Part shown: positions 1 to 7,755 of the stretch, piece by piece
Numbering within the stretch: position 1 is the stretch's first letter
Layout: each line of letters starts with the position of its first letter
Assembly: GCF_000718635.1 (NCBI RefSeq)
Contig: NZ_JOBF01000013.1
Span: 1-64,000, forward strand
From: Streptomyces varsoviensis
GTDB taxonomy: Bacteria; Actinomycetota; Actinomycetes; Streptomycetales; Streptomycetaceae
Direction of reading: 5' to 3'
DNA length: 64,000 nt
Position numbers and translations under genes: made by a program
The notes under the pieces: generated by a model
What the model was told of the DNA's origin: nothing
The model's input: only the letters and a program-made list of their open reading frames with translations
Databases searched by the model: none

Positions 1-119
1 GGGCGGTGGGGGTCCGGAGGAGGCGTGAAGCGTGATTTGTGGGCCTGAGGTGAGGGTGCCTGAGGCAACGCCGTTCACGGGCCCGTAAATCATGCAGCCC
101 CGGAGGACCCCCACCGCCC
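1..119. repeat. Long imperfect inverted repeat (possible hairpin)
   Basis: The first 15 bases (GGGCGGTGGGGGTCC) are exactly complementary to bases 105-119. An inner pair, roughly 31-44 against 79-93, is also complementary with a few mismatches (GTGATTT...GGCC against GGCCC..AAATCA). The loop holds two copies of GCCTGAGG. The arm may continue left of the window. It could be a long terminator, a structured RNA or a MITE-like element. No gene is visible in bases 1-200. Confidence 0.55.
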
Positions 120-200
120 CGCCCCCGACCCGACAACCCGCCCGCACGCGCATCCATCCGCACACGCCCCCTAACCACGGCCAGGACCGCACGAGACGCC

Positions 201-872
201 TCAGGCGTCCGGTGCCTCCGTCACCCCGACCGGGCAGGACACCCCCGTCCCGCCGATGCCGCAGTAGCCCGCCGGGTTCTTGTCGAGGTACTGCTGGTGC
301 TCCGGTTCGGCGGGATAGAAGGGGCGGGGCCCGGCGGGCAGGATTTCCGTGGTGATGGGCGCCGCATGCCCGGAAGCGGCGAGGGCGGACTGGTAGGCGG
401 CCCGGGAGGACTCGGCCTCGGCGGCCTGGGCCGCGGTGTGGGTGTAGATCGCTGACCGGTACTGGGTGCCCGTGTCGTTGCCCTGGCGGAACCCCTGCGT
501 CGGGTCGTGCGACTCCCAGAAGATCTTCAACAGCGCCCCGTACGACGTCACCGCCGGGTCGTAGAGCACGCGGACCGCCTCCGTATGCCCCGTCATCCCG
601 CTGCACACCTCGTAGTACGACGGGTTCGGCGTGTGACCGCCCTGGTAGCCGACCAGCGTCGTCCACACCCCCGGCGCCTGCCAGAACTTGCGCTCGGCGC
701 CCCAGAAGCAGCCCAGGCCGAAGTCGGCCGTCTCCAGGCCCTCCGGGTACGGCCCCATGAGCGGGGTGCCGAGGACGGTGTGCCGGTCGGTGAGGGTGAA
801 GGCCGGTTCGGGGCGGCCCTTGAGCGCCTCCTCCGGCGTGGGGAGGTGGTTCTTCTGGCGGTGGAACAGCAT
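201..872 (-). CDS. msrA: Peptide-methionine (S)-S-oxide reductase MsrA
   Basis: Cytoplasmic repair enzyme that reduces the S epimer of methionine sulfoxide, free or in proteins. The 223-residue product has the family signature GCFWG at 54-58 with catalytic Cys55, the following FWQ/GYQGG and YxxVCSGxTGHTEAV blocks, and C-terminal resolving cysteines at 204 (GYCG) and 213. The N-terminal extension of about 45 residues before the catalytic domain is usual for streptomycete MsrA. ATG is preceded by GAGGAG at good spacing. It stands alone. Assignment is firm. Confidence 0.95.
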   Translation of the reverse strand: MLFHRQKNHLPTPEEALKGRPEPAFTLTDRHTVLGTPLMGPYPEGLETADFGLGCFWGAERKFWQAPGVWTTLVGYQGGHTPNPSYYEVCSGMTGHTEAVRVLYDPAVTSYGALLKIFWESHDPTQGFRQGNDTGTQYRSAIYTHTAAQAAEAESSRAAYQSALAASGHAAPITTEILPAGPRPFYPAEPEHQQYLDKNPAGYCGIGGTGVSCPVGVTEAPDA

Positions 873-945
873 GGAAGGCTCCTCGGGACCGGACAGGGGC
901 AGGCTCTACGGAGACAACGCTCCCCCGGGAAGGGACATTCCGGCA

Positions 946-1036
946 CCCATCAGCAGCCCCGCCAGCCCGGCCAGCCCCGCCAGCCCGGCCAGCCCCGCAA
1001 GCTCGGCCAGCCCCGCCAGCCCCGCCAGCCCGGCCA
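946..1036. repeat. 9-bp tandem repeat array downstream of a hypothetical gene
   Basis: About ten copies of a 9-base unit (CAGCCCCGC or CAGCCCGGC, with small changes) lie just past the stop codon of the TPR-like gene. One frame would read as repeated Gly-Leu-Ala, but there is no sign that it is translated. It looks like replication-slippage sequence. Confidence 0.7.
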
Positions 1037-1042
1037 CCCCCG

Positions 1043-2149
1043 TCACCCCCGCGGCGGCAACGTCGCCGGGCTGCCCCCCTGCGCCTCCCAGCCCGCCACC
1101 GCGAGCGCCCGGTACGCCGCGTACTCCGCCGCCGGGCTGGCCCCGTACGACCACGGGACGGCGCCCACATGCCCGTCCACGCGCCGCACCTGCTCCATCG
1201 CCTCCGCATAACGCTCCGCGCGTACGAGGAACCACACCAGCAAATGGCGTACGTGCGGTAGTACGGCATGGTCGGCGGGGGCCTGCTGAACGGCGTAGAG
1301 GGCACCGTCGATCGCCCGCGACACCACCGCACTGCGGTACAGGCCGCGCACCAGGTTGACGTCCGAGAGGTGGTCGTGGACCGCGAACAGCGGCAGCGCG
1401 GGCAGCAGGGTGCGCTCCGGCGCGGCCCCGGCGGCCCCCTCCGCGAAGGCGTCGGCCTGCTCGGCCGACCCGTGCCACGCCGCGCTCCAGTAGCGCAGGG
1501 CCACCAGATGCGCCCCCATGTGATGCGGCGCGCGCGCCACGACCGTCTCCCACACGGACTGGAACTCGGCCTCGCTGGCGCCCATACCCCGCGCGACGCC
1601 CAGCTCGACGATGTACGGGACCGGGTCCCCGGGGGCGAGCAGCGCGGCCTCGCCGCAGACCGTACGGGCCTCCTCCAGGATCATGCGGTAGTCCTGCGAG
1701 GACGGGTCCCGCAGTGCCTGCTGGAGGAGGAACTGCGCCTGCACCGCGGCGCCGCCCGGGTCCTTCGGGGCCACCACCCGCCAGTGGCGCAGCCACATGC
1801 CGCCCGTGCCGGGGGCCTCGGCCAGTTCCATCGCCGCGGCGCCCGCCAGCGTCTGCACGCGCTGCCAGCGCAGCTCGCTCGCGGCGTCGGTGGCGGCCAG
1901 GAGCCGCGCCGCCGGCTGCCAGTCCTGGGTGCGGCGGGCCTCGTCGAGGGCGGCGAGCAGCTCCGGGTCGGGTCCGGGCAGCCGTACGTCGAGCCGGTCG
2001 GCCGGTACGAATCCGTACGCCCCCTCGGGGTCGGCGGCGAGCCGTGCGCCCTGTGCGACCTGCTGCCCGACGCGCCGGCGACGCATCGCGGGAACGGCCG
2101 CAACGCCGCAGATCAGGACGAGGGCGATCAGGATGAACAGAAACTCCAT
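1043..2149 (-). CDS. Membrane-anchored hypothetical protein, TPR-like helical repeats
   Basis: Function not recognised. The 368-residue protein begins with one hydrophobic segment (about residues 2-22, MEFLFILIALVLICGVAAVP) followed by a run of arginines, so it is probably inserted with the bulk in the cytoplasm. The rest is alanine-rich and helical with a TPR-like rhythm (for example LLAALDEARRTQDWQPAARLL and the C-terminal ERYAEAMEQVRRV block). ATG start; the codon usage is typical of the region. No operon partner. It may be a scaffold protein; that is inference from fold type only. Confidence 0.75.
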   Translation of the reverse strand: MEFLFILIALVLICGVAAVPAMRRRRVGQQVAQGARLAADPEGAYGFVPADRLDVRLPGPDPELLAALDEARRTQDWQPAARLLAATDAASELRWQRVQTLAGAAAMELAEAPGTGGMWLRHWRVVAPKDPGGAAVQAQFLLQQALRDPSSQDYRMILEEARTVCGEAALLAPGDPVPYIVELGVARGMGASEAEFQSVWETVVARAPHHMGAHLVALRYWSAAWHGSAEQADAFAEGAAGAAPERTLLPALPLFAVHDHLSDVNLVRGLYRSAVVSRAIDGALYAVQQAPADHAVLPHVRHLLVWFLVRAERYAEAMEQVRRVDGHVGAVPWSYGASPAAEYAAYRALAVAGWEAQGGSPATLPPRG

Positions 2150-2258
2150 GGTGCGTCCCGTTGGATGGTCGTAAGGGCGGTCTTATGGGGGCGGTCGTAC
2201 GGGTGGTAGGAGAGGCGAGCGTCCCGACGAAAGGGACCGGAACCCTTCAACGGACGAG

Positions 2259-2330
2259 GCCGCCGGATCGTTCACCCACGGTGACAGCCGCCGATCGTTC
2301 ACCGCCAGGTGGCGGCCGCCGGATCGTTCA
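2259..2330. promoter_or_regulatory. Three 28-bp-phased direct repeats upstream of metB-like gene
   Basis: The element GCCGCC(G)GATCGTTCA occurs at 2259, 2287 and 2315, exactly 28 bases apart, ending about 60 bases before the ATG of the trans-sulfuration gene. Spacers also share GGTGACA. The regular spacing suggests a cooperative regulator site or a duplicated leader. I see no SAM riboswitch core here. Confidence 0.5.
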
Positions 2331-2388
2331 TCCTCCGGTGACAAGTGAACAGCAGTGTTCCGCGATACGGGGTACTACCCTCGGGCCA

Positions 2389-3555
2389 ATGAGCGACAAG
2401 CACTCACAGCCGCACCCGGCCCAGAGCTTCGAAACCCTCGCGATCCACGCCGGGCAGGAGGCCGACCCGCTGACCGGCGCGGTCGTTCCGCCCATCTACC
2501 AAGTCTCCACCTACAAGCAGGACGGTGTGGGAGGACTGCGCGGCGGCTATGAGTACAGCCGCAGCGGCAACCCCACCCGCACCGCCCTGGAGGAGAACCT
2601 GGCGGCGCTGGAGGGCGGCAGCCGCGGCCTCGCCTTCGCCTCCGGGCTGGCGGCCGAGGACTGCCTGCTGCGCACCCTGCTGACCCCCGGCGACCACGTC
2701 GTCATCCCGAACGACGCGTACGGCGGCACGTTCCGTCTCTTCGCCAAGGTCGTCGAGCGCTGGGGCGTCGAGTGGTCCGTCGCCGACTCCTCCGACCCGG
2801 CCGCCGTACGGGCCGCGATCCGGCCCCGTACGAAGGTCGTCTGGGTCGAGACGCCCTCCAACCCGCTGCTCGGCATCACCGACATCGCCGCCGTCGCCGA
2901 CGTGGCGCGCACGGCGGGCGCCCGGCTCGTCGTCGACAACACCTTCGCCAGCCCCTACCTCCAGCAGCCCCTCGCGCTCGGCGCGGACGTCGTCGTGCAC
3001 TCCACGACGAAGTACATGGGCGGCCACTCGGACGTCGTCGGCGGTGCCCTGGTCACCTCCGACACCGCGCTCGCCGACGAGCTGGCCTTCCACCAGAACG
3101 CCATGGGCGCCATCTCCGGGCCCTTCGACTCCTGGCTGACGCTGCGCGGCATCAAGACGCTGGCCGTCCGCATGGACCGGCACAGCGCCAACGCCTCGCG
3201 CGTCGCCGAGCTGCTCGTCTCGCACCCCAAGGTCACCCAGGTCTACTACCCGGGGCTGCCGAACCACCCGGGGCACGAGATCGCCGCCAAGCAGATGCGC
3301 GCCTTCGGCGGCATGGTGTCCTTCCGGGTCGAGGGCGGCGAGGAAGCGGCCGTCGAGGTATGCGACAAGGCCGAACTGTTCACCCTGGGGGAGTCGCTCG
3401 GCGGCGTCGAGTCGCTGATCGAGCACCCGGGGCGGATGACGCACGCCTCCGTGGTGGGCTCCGCCCTGGAGGTCCCCGCCGACCTCGTCCGCCTCTCCGT
3501 GGGCATCGAGTCCGCCGACGACCTGATCGCGGACCTCACGCGCGCCCTGGGCTGA
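2389..3555 (+). CDS. metB: Cystathionine gamma-synthase / trans-sulfuration PLP enzyme
   Basis: A 388-residue member of the Cys/Met metabolism PLP family (fold type I). The N-terminus reads FETLAIHAGQ..DPLTGAVVPPIYQVSTY, followed by YEYSRSGNPTRxALE, the cofactor-contact block ETPSNPL, DNTFASPY and the Schiff-base lysine Lys208 in HSTTKYMGGHSD. The GGVESLIEHPxxMTHAS block near the C-terminus is typical of gamma-synthase and gamma-lyase alike. Expected reaction: O-succinyl- or O-acetylhomoserine plus cysteine to cystathionine; a lyase activity cannot be excluded from sequence. I chose ATG 2389 because the family starts with MSDKHS-like sequence; an earlier in-frame start exists at 2161 but would pass through the repeat leader. 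Confidence 0.9.
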   Translation: MSDKHSQPHPAQSFETLAIHAGQEADPLTGAVVPPIYQVSTYKQDGVGGLRGGYEYSRSGNPTRTALEENLAALEGGSRGLAFASGLAAEDCLLRTLLTPGDHVVIPNDAYGGTFRLFAKVVERWGVEWSVADSSDPAAVRAAIRPRTKVVWVETPSNPLLGITDIAAVADVARTAGARLVVDNTFASPYLQQPLALGADVVVHSTTKYMGGHSDVVGGALVTSDTALADELAFHQNAMGAISGPFDSWLTLRGIKTLAVRMDRHSANASRVAELLVSHPKVTQVYYPGLPNHPGHEIAAKQMRAFGGMVSFRVEGGEEAAVEVCDKAELFTLGESLGGVESLIEHPGRMTHASVVGSALEVPADLVRLSVGIESADDLIADLTRALG

Positions 3556-3578
3556 CCCGGGACCGTACGAAACGCGAA

Positions 3579-3608
3579 GGGGCCCTGGTTCGTACGAACC
3601 GGGGCCCT
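3579..3608. terminator. Intrinsic terminator hairpin after metB
   Basis: GGGCCCTGGTTCG and CGAACCGGGGCCC form a 13-bp stem with one G-T pair and a TA turn, 24 bases after the stop codon. It can serve both this gene and the convergent one. Confidence 0.7.
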
Positions 3609-3645
3609 GATCCGTACGAGCCGAGGTCCCGACCCGTACGAGCGC

Positions 3646-3699
3646 GCTCACCACCCCTCCAAGGCTCACCACCCCTCCAGGCTCACCACCCCTCCAAAG
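3646..3699. repeat. Three tandem copies of a gene 3' end
   Basis: The unit GCTCACCACCCCTCCA(A)G is present three times in a row. Read on the minus strand each copy spells Leu-Glu-Gly-Trp-stop, so the last codons and stop of the 83-residue membrane peptide have been triplicated. Confidence 0.75.
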
Positions 3700-3934
3700 G
3701 AGGCGCCGTGTCCGACGGCGGGGCCACCCAGGGCTGTACGAGCGCGGCCCACACGCAGAAGGCCACCACGGCCACCACCAGCAGCACCCACCCCAGCCGC
3801 CGCAGCACCTGGCGGCGGCGCAGCAGTCTGCGGCCGCGCTCGGCGGCCCGTACGGCCAGCTCCGGGCGGACCACCGGATGCGGGGTGTCGAGCATCCGGC
3901 GGACCTCGTCCTCCTTGCGGTCGTGGACGCTCAC
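3683..3934 (-). CDS. Small single-TM protein coupled to an ECF-like sigma gene
   Basis: An 83-residue protein starting at GTG (VSVHDRKEDEV) that overlaps the stop codon of the upstream sigma-like gene by four bases (GTGA), so translation is probably coupled. It has a charged N-terminal half with an arginine-rich stretch (residues 34-46), one membrane span at about 48-66 (LGWVLLVVAVVAFCVWAAL) and a short proline-rich tail ending LEGW. The N-in single-span layout and its position behind a sigma factor resemble membrane regulators of ECF factors, but no known anti-sigma domain is visible, so that role is inference. Confidence 0.75.
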   Translation of the reverse strand: MSVHDRKEDEVRRMLDTPHPVVRPELAVRAAERGRRLLRRRQVLRRLGWVLLVVAVVAFCVWAALVQPWVAPPSDTAPPLEGW

Positions 3935-4452
3935 GGGGCCGCCATCTCGGCGCGCCGGCCGGCCGCGGGGGCGTTGCTGCGCATCGCGGCGACGGCGCGG
4001 GTGCACAGGGCGCGCACGCGCTCCACGGGGAGGCCGAGCTGGGCCGCGATCTGCTCGTCGGCCACGCCTTCGTACAGTCGCAGGACGAGGATGAGGCGTT
4101 CTTGCCGGGAGAGCCCCCCCAGCACGCCGGTACGGGCGGGGCGGCGGTGCCAGGCGGCGTGCGCGAAGCGGGCGGTCAGCTCCTGGCGGGTGCGGTCGTA
4201 CGGGTCCTCGCCGCGCAACTGGTCCCAGGCCGCGTACGTACGGGCCAGCGCGGCCGTCAGGAGCCGCTCGGCGGCCTCCCGGTGCGGCGCCTCCTCGCCG
4301 GTCAGCAGCGCGGCGGCGTGCAGCAGCCGCCCGCCCGCGCCCCCGACGAATGCCTCGAACTCCCGGGCGCGGCGGCGTTCCCGTGCCGCTTGCCGCTCTC
4401 CCACCGTTCCTCCCGTGCCCTCCAGCACACGGCAGGCCGCGCACCGGGTCAA
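3931..4452 (-). CDS. SigE-family-like ECF RNA polymerase sigma factor (divergent)
   Basis: A 173-residue protein with a weak sigma region 2 (about residues 31-75, EFEAFVGGAGGRLLHAAALLTG) and a clearer region 4 helix-turn-helix (about 109-155: LSRQERLILVLRLYEGVADEQIAAQLGLPVERVR, with the usual spacing). This resembles the actinobacterial SigE subfamily of short ECF factors. Region 2 lacks the usual acidic DNA-melting residues, so activity as a sigma factor is uncertain. Start is TTG at 4452; a GTG at 4404 (VGERQAARERR) is equally plausible. The downstream one-TM peptide overlaps its stop. Confidence 0.75.
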   Translation of the reverse strand: MTRCAACRVLEGTGGTVGERQAARERRRAREFEAFVGGAGGRLLHAAALLTGEEAPHREAAERLLTAALARTYAAWDQLRGEDPYDRTRQELTARFAHAAWHRRPARTGVLGGLSRQERLILVLRLYEGVADEQIAAQLGLPVERVRALCTRAVAAMRSNAPAAGRRAEMAAP

Positions 4453-4482
4453 GAGGCCGGACGGGGCGGCCCGGGGGCGGGG

Positions 4483-5010
4483 TCAGGAGTTCGGCGGCTC
4501 CTGGGGGAGCGCGTTGTGGATGACGGACAGGGAGGCGTTGAACCGGGTGAGCAGCGTGGTGAAGTCATTCCGCTCCTGCTCGGTCCACTCGTCCGTCACG
4601 ATCGCCATCAGCTCGCGCCGGGAGGTGCGCACCTCCTCCAGGCGCGCGATGCCGCGCGGCGAGAGCTGGAGGACGACGGCGCGGCCGTCCTCGGGGTGCG
4701 AGGTGCGTTTGACCAGGCCGGAGTCCACGAGTGGCGCCACCTGGCGGGTGACCGTCGAGGAGTCGATGCCCATGCCGGCGGCGAGCGCCTTGACGCCCAT
4801 CGGGCCTTCCTGGTCAAGGCGGTTGAGCAGCAGGTAGGCGGCGCGGTCCATGGAGTTGCGGGCCTGACCGACGCCGCCCAGGCGGGTCTGTTCCGCCCGG
4901 CGCGCGAAGACGGCCACTTGGTGCTGGAGCGCGTCGAGGACAACGGGGTCGATGGCCGCGGTGGTCTCTGACTCGGGGGGCACGCCCCGGGTCGCGGCGG
5001 TTGTCGTCAT
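4483..5010 (-). CDS. MarR-family transcriptional regulator
   Basis: A 175-residue winged-helix repressor or activator. The wHTH is at about residues 60-125: LLLNRLDQEGPMGVKALAAG, then the recognition helix MGIDSSTVTRQVAPLVDSGLVKR and the wing SHPEDGRAVVLQLSPRG, flanked by dimerisation helices. ATG 5010 gives MTTTAATRG; ATG 5028 (MPIPSD) would add six residues. It is divergent from the threonine ammonia-lyase gene, and a dyad lies between them, so self-regulation and control of that gene are plausible inferences. Ligand unknown. Confidence 0.88.
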   Translation of the reverse strand: MTTTAATRGVPPESETTAAIDPVVLDALQHQVAVFARRAEQTRLGGVGQARNSMDRAAYLLLNRLDQEGPMGVKALAAGMGIDSSTVTRQVAPLVDSGLVKRTSHPEDGRAVVLQLSPRGIARLEEVRTSRRELMAIVTDEWTEQERNDFTTLLTRFNASLSVIHNALPQEPPNS

Positions 5011-5105
5011 GTCCGAAGGGATGGGCATGGCCGGAGGCTCACTTCGTGCGGTGGGCTGAGGATGGGGGACACAGTACGCGGCCCGGGGGCCGCCCGTACC
5101 AGCGC

Positions 5106-5127
5106 TGCGCAAACCAATGGTTACGCA
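5106..5127. promoter_or_regulatory. Dyad between marR and threonine ammonia-lyase (candidate MarR operator)
   Basis: TGCGCAAACC and GGTTACGCA are inverted repeats around AAT with a single bulged base. The site lies in the divergent promoter region, which fits a MarR dimer. It also covers an upstream ATG at 5117, which argues for the later start of the lyase gene. Confidence 0.5.
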
Positions 5128-5173
5128 CGGGCCGCGGCGGTCGCAGGAGGAGCGAGCTGCGAGACTTGCGGCC

Positions 5174-6424
5174 ATGGCCCTAGAACTTGGTGACGAGGAC
5201 GGCCCCGAGGGGGCCCCGCTGCCCGCGATCTCCCTCGACGACGTGCGCAGCGCGCAGAAGATGCTCTCGGGGGTGTCGCGGCCGACCGCGCTGGAGGGCA
5301 GCCGTTTCCTGTCCGGTCTGATCGGCGCGCCCGTGCACCTCAAGTGCGAGAACCTGCAGCGCACCGGGTCCTTCAAGGTGCGCGGCGCGTACGTGCGGAT
5401 CGCCGGGCTCGGCCCCGCGGAGCGGGCGGCGGGCGTCGTCGCGGCGAGCGCGGGCAACCACGCGCAGGGGGTGGCCCTGGCGGCGTCCCTCCTCGGGGTG
5501 GGCTCGACGGTCTTCATGCCGGAGGGCGCGCCGCTGCCGAAGGTCGCGGCGACCCGCGAGTACGGGGCCGAGGTGCGGCTGCGCGGGCAGGTCGTGGACG
5601 AGACGCTGGAGGCCGCCCAGGAGTACGCGCGGCAGACGGGCGCCGTGTTCATCCACCCCTTCGACCACCCCGACATCATCGCGGGGCAGGGCACGGTGGG
5701 GCTGGAGATCCTGGAGCAGTGCCCCGAGGTGCGCACCATCGTCGTGGGCATCGGCGGTGGGGGGCTCGCGGCGGGCATCGCGGTGGCCGTCAAGGCGCTG
5801 CGGCCGGACGTACGGGTCGTCGGGGTGCAGGCGGCGGGCGCCGCGGCGTACCCGCCGTCGCTGGCGGCCGGGCACCCGGTGTCGATCGAGGCGCCGACGA
5901 CGATGGCGGATGGGATAAAGGTCGGCCGGCCGGGGGATGTTCCCTTCAAAATCGTTGGCGATCTCGTGGACGAGGTCCGTACCGTTTCCGAGGACGAGCT
6001 CTCCAGCGCTCTGCTGCTGTGCCTGGAGCGGGCGAAGCTCGTCGTGGAGCCGGCCGGGGCGAGCCCGGTGGCCGCGCTGCTGTCGGCGCCGGAGGCCTTC
6101 GAGGGGCCCGTGGTCGCCGTGTTGTCGGGGGGCAATGTGGACCCGTTGCTGATGCAGCGGACGCTGCGGCACGGCATGGCCGCCGCCGGCCGGTATCTCT
6201 CGCTGCGGCTGCGGCTGACGGACCGTCCGGGCGCTCTGGCTGCGCTTTTGGATGTGTTGTCAGTGGTGGACGCTAACGTCCTCGATGTGAGCCACGTCCG
6301 GACCGATCCCCGGCTCGGGCTCGCGGAGGCGGAGGTGGAGCTGCACCTGGAGACCAAGGGGCCGGAGCACTGCGTGGAGGTGCGTACGGCGCTGCGAGAG
6401 GCGGGCTACAGCGTTCGGGCGTGA
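5174..6424 (+). CDS. ilvA: Threonine ammonia-lyase (threonine dehydratase) with ACT domain
   Basis: PLP enzyme converting threonine (or serine) to 2-oxobutyrate (pyruvate) and ammonia. The 416-residue protein has the fold type II serine/threonine dehydratase domain with the Schiff-base lysine Lys68 in GSFKVRGA, the SAGNHAQGVA loop, the glycine-rich phosphate loop VGIGGGGLAAG, and a C-terminal ACT domain (about 338-416, YLSLRLRLTDRPGALAALLDVL). One ACT domain and this length fit the catabolic or TdcB/CimA-independent type rather than long biosynthetic IlvA with two regulatory repeats. ATG 5174 is chosen because homologues start near MALELG; ATG 5117 lies in the operator dyad. Divergent from marR. 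Confidence 0.92.
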   Translation: MALELGDEDGPEGAPLPAISLDDVRSAQKMLSGVSRPTALEGSRFLSGLIGAPVHLKCENLQRTGSFKVRGAYVRIAGLGPAERAAGVVAASAGNHAQGVALAASLLGVGSTVFMPEGAPLPKVAATREYGAEVRLRGQVVDETLEAAQEYARQTGAVFIHPFDHPDIIAGQGTVGLEILEQCPEVRTIVVGIGGGGLAAGIAVAVKALRPDVRVVGVQAAGAAAYPPSLAAGHPVSIEAPTTMADGIKVGRPGDVPFKIVGDLVDEVRTVSEDELSSALLLCLERAKLVVEPAGASPVAALLSAPEAFEGPVVAVLSGGNVDPLLMQRTLRHGMAAAGRYLSLRLRLTDRPGALAALLDVLSVVDANVLDVSHVRTDPRLGLAEAEVELHLETKGPEHCVEVRTALREAGYSVRA

Positions 6425-6426
6425 GG

Positions 6427-6486
6427 ATCGCATGAGATCGCGCGAGATGCACGAGATGCACGAGATCGCACGAGACCGCATGAGGA
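6427..6486. repeat. Short degenerate tandem repeats
   Basis: Six or so copies of a unit near GATCGCACGA (variants GATCGCATGA, GATGCACGA, GACCGCATGA) fill the start of the gap between the lyase gene and the ABC transporter. The same type of slippage repeat recurs elsewhere in the window. The rest of this 236-base gap is AT-richer near 6600-6660 and probably holds the exporter promoter. Confidence 0.6.
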
Positions 6487-6660
6487 GAGCGGCGGAACGT
6501 TCGTCGCGCACTCGTGTATCGCGATGTATCGCGTCTGGGGTATGGTCCGGTAGGTGTCGGCTTGAGGGCGGCCTTACGGGGGGACAAATGCCGTGAGGTG
6601 CGCCAACTCCGGCGAACCATAAAATCATCGTGGAACCATCCCAAAATCGGGGGTAAATCC

Positions 6661-7755
6661 ATGCCAGGCGCCATTTACGCCGAAGGACTCGTGAAGACCT
6701 TCGGCGACGTGAGGGCACTGGACGGCGTCGACCTCGACGTCCCGGAAGGTACGGTCCTCGGCATGCTCGGCCCGAACGGGGCCGGGAAGACAACGGCGGT
6801 GCGGGTGCTCACCACCCTGCTCAAGCCCGACCGCGGCAGGGCCGAGGTGGCCGGCATCGACGTCCTGCGCAAACCCAACGAGGTCCGCCGCTCGATCGGT
6901 CTCTCCGGCCAGTTCGCGGCGGTCGACGAGTATCTGACCGGCCGCGAGAACCTCCAGATGGTCGGCCAGCTCTACCAGATGAGCGGCCGCGCCGCGAAGG
7001 CGCGGGCGGGGGAGCTGCTGGAGCGCTTCCACCTCACCGACGCCGCCGACCGGCCCGCCAAGACCTACTCGGGCGGCATGCGCCGCCGCCTCGACCTCGC
7101 GGCCGCCTTGGTCGTCAGCCCGCCCGTGATGTTCATGGACGAGCCGACCACCGGCCTGGACCCGCGCAACCGGCAGCAGCTCTGGGAGGTCATCCGGGAA
7201 CTGGTGGCGGGCGGCACGACCCTGCTCCTCACCACGCAGTATCTGGAGGAGGCCGACCACCTCGCGCACGACATCGCCGTCGTCGACCACGGCCGGGTCA
7301 TCGCCCGCGGCACCTCCGACCAGCTCAAGGCCCGTACGGGCGGCGAGCGCGTCGAACTGGTGGTGCACGAGCGCGAGCACATCGCCGCCGCCCAGCAGGT
7401 CCTGCGGGGCTTCGGCAAGGGGGAGGCCACGATCGAGGAGCACATCCGCAAGGTCACGGTGCCGGTCACCGGCGGCGCCAAGCTGCTCGCCGAGGTCATC
7501 CGGGAGCTGGACTCGCGCGGCATCGAGATCGACGACATCGGGCTGCGCCGCCCGACCCTGGACGACGTGTTCATCTCCCTCACCGGCCACGCCGCGGAAA
7601 TCGACGAGGAAGCGGCTGACGGGGACGGCGAGGACGCCACCAAGGGCGCGAAGGGCGCCAAGGGCAAGACGGGCAAGGCGGGTAGGACGGGCAAGAAGAA
7701 CGCCGAGGGCACTGAGAGCGCCGAGGGCGCGGCCGCGAAGGAGGGCACCAAGTGA
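6661..7755 (+). CDS. DrrA-type ABC transporter ATP-binding protein
   Basis: ATPase subunit of a daunorubicin-resistance-type (ABC-2) drug exporter. In the 364-residue protein the Walker A is GPNGAGKT at 37-44, the signature SGGMR at 137-141 and Walker B VMFMDE at 156-161, followed by the TTGLDPRNR D-loop and an H-loop in LLTTQYLEEADHLA. The DrrA family C-terminal domain follows (RRPTLDDVFISLTGH). The last 45 residues are a low-complexity Lys/Gly/Ala tail (KGAKGAKGKTGKAGRTGKK). ATG 6661 precedes the conserved AIYAEGLVKTFGDVRAL start. The permease start overlaps its stop by four bases, so the two are coupled. Substrate unknown. Confidence 0.92.
   Translation: MPGAIYAEGLVKTFGDVRALDGVDLDVPEGTVLGMLGPNGAGKTTAVRVLTTLLKPDRGRAEVAGIDVLRKPNEVRRSIGLSGQFAAVDEYLTGRENLQMVGQLYQMSGRAAKARAGELLERFHLTDAADRPAKTYSGGMRRRLDLAAALVVSPPVMFMDEPTTGLDPRNRQQLWEVIRELVAGGTTLLLTTQYLEEADHLAHDIAVVDHGRVIARGTSDQLKARTGGERVELVVHEREHIAAAQQVLRGFGKGEATIEEHIRKVTVPVTGGAKLLAEVIRELDSRGIEIDDIGLRRPTLDDVFISLTGHAAEIDEEAADGDGEDATKGAKGAKGKTGKAGRTGKKNAEGTESAEGAAAKEGTK

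Noticed and set aside
2161..2388. N-terminal extension of the metB-like protein from ATG 2161
   Set aside because: It would translate the phased repeat leader and has no family similarity; ATG 2389 fits known starts.
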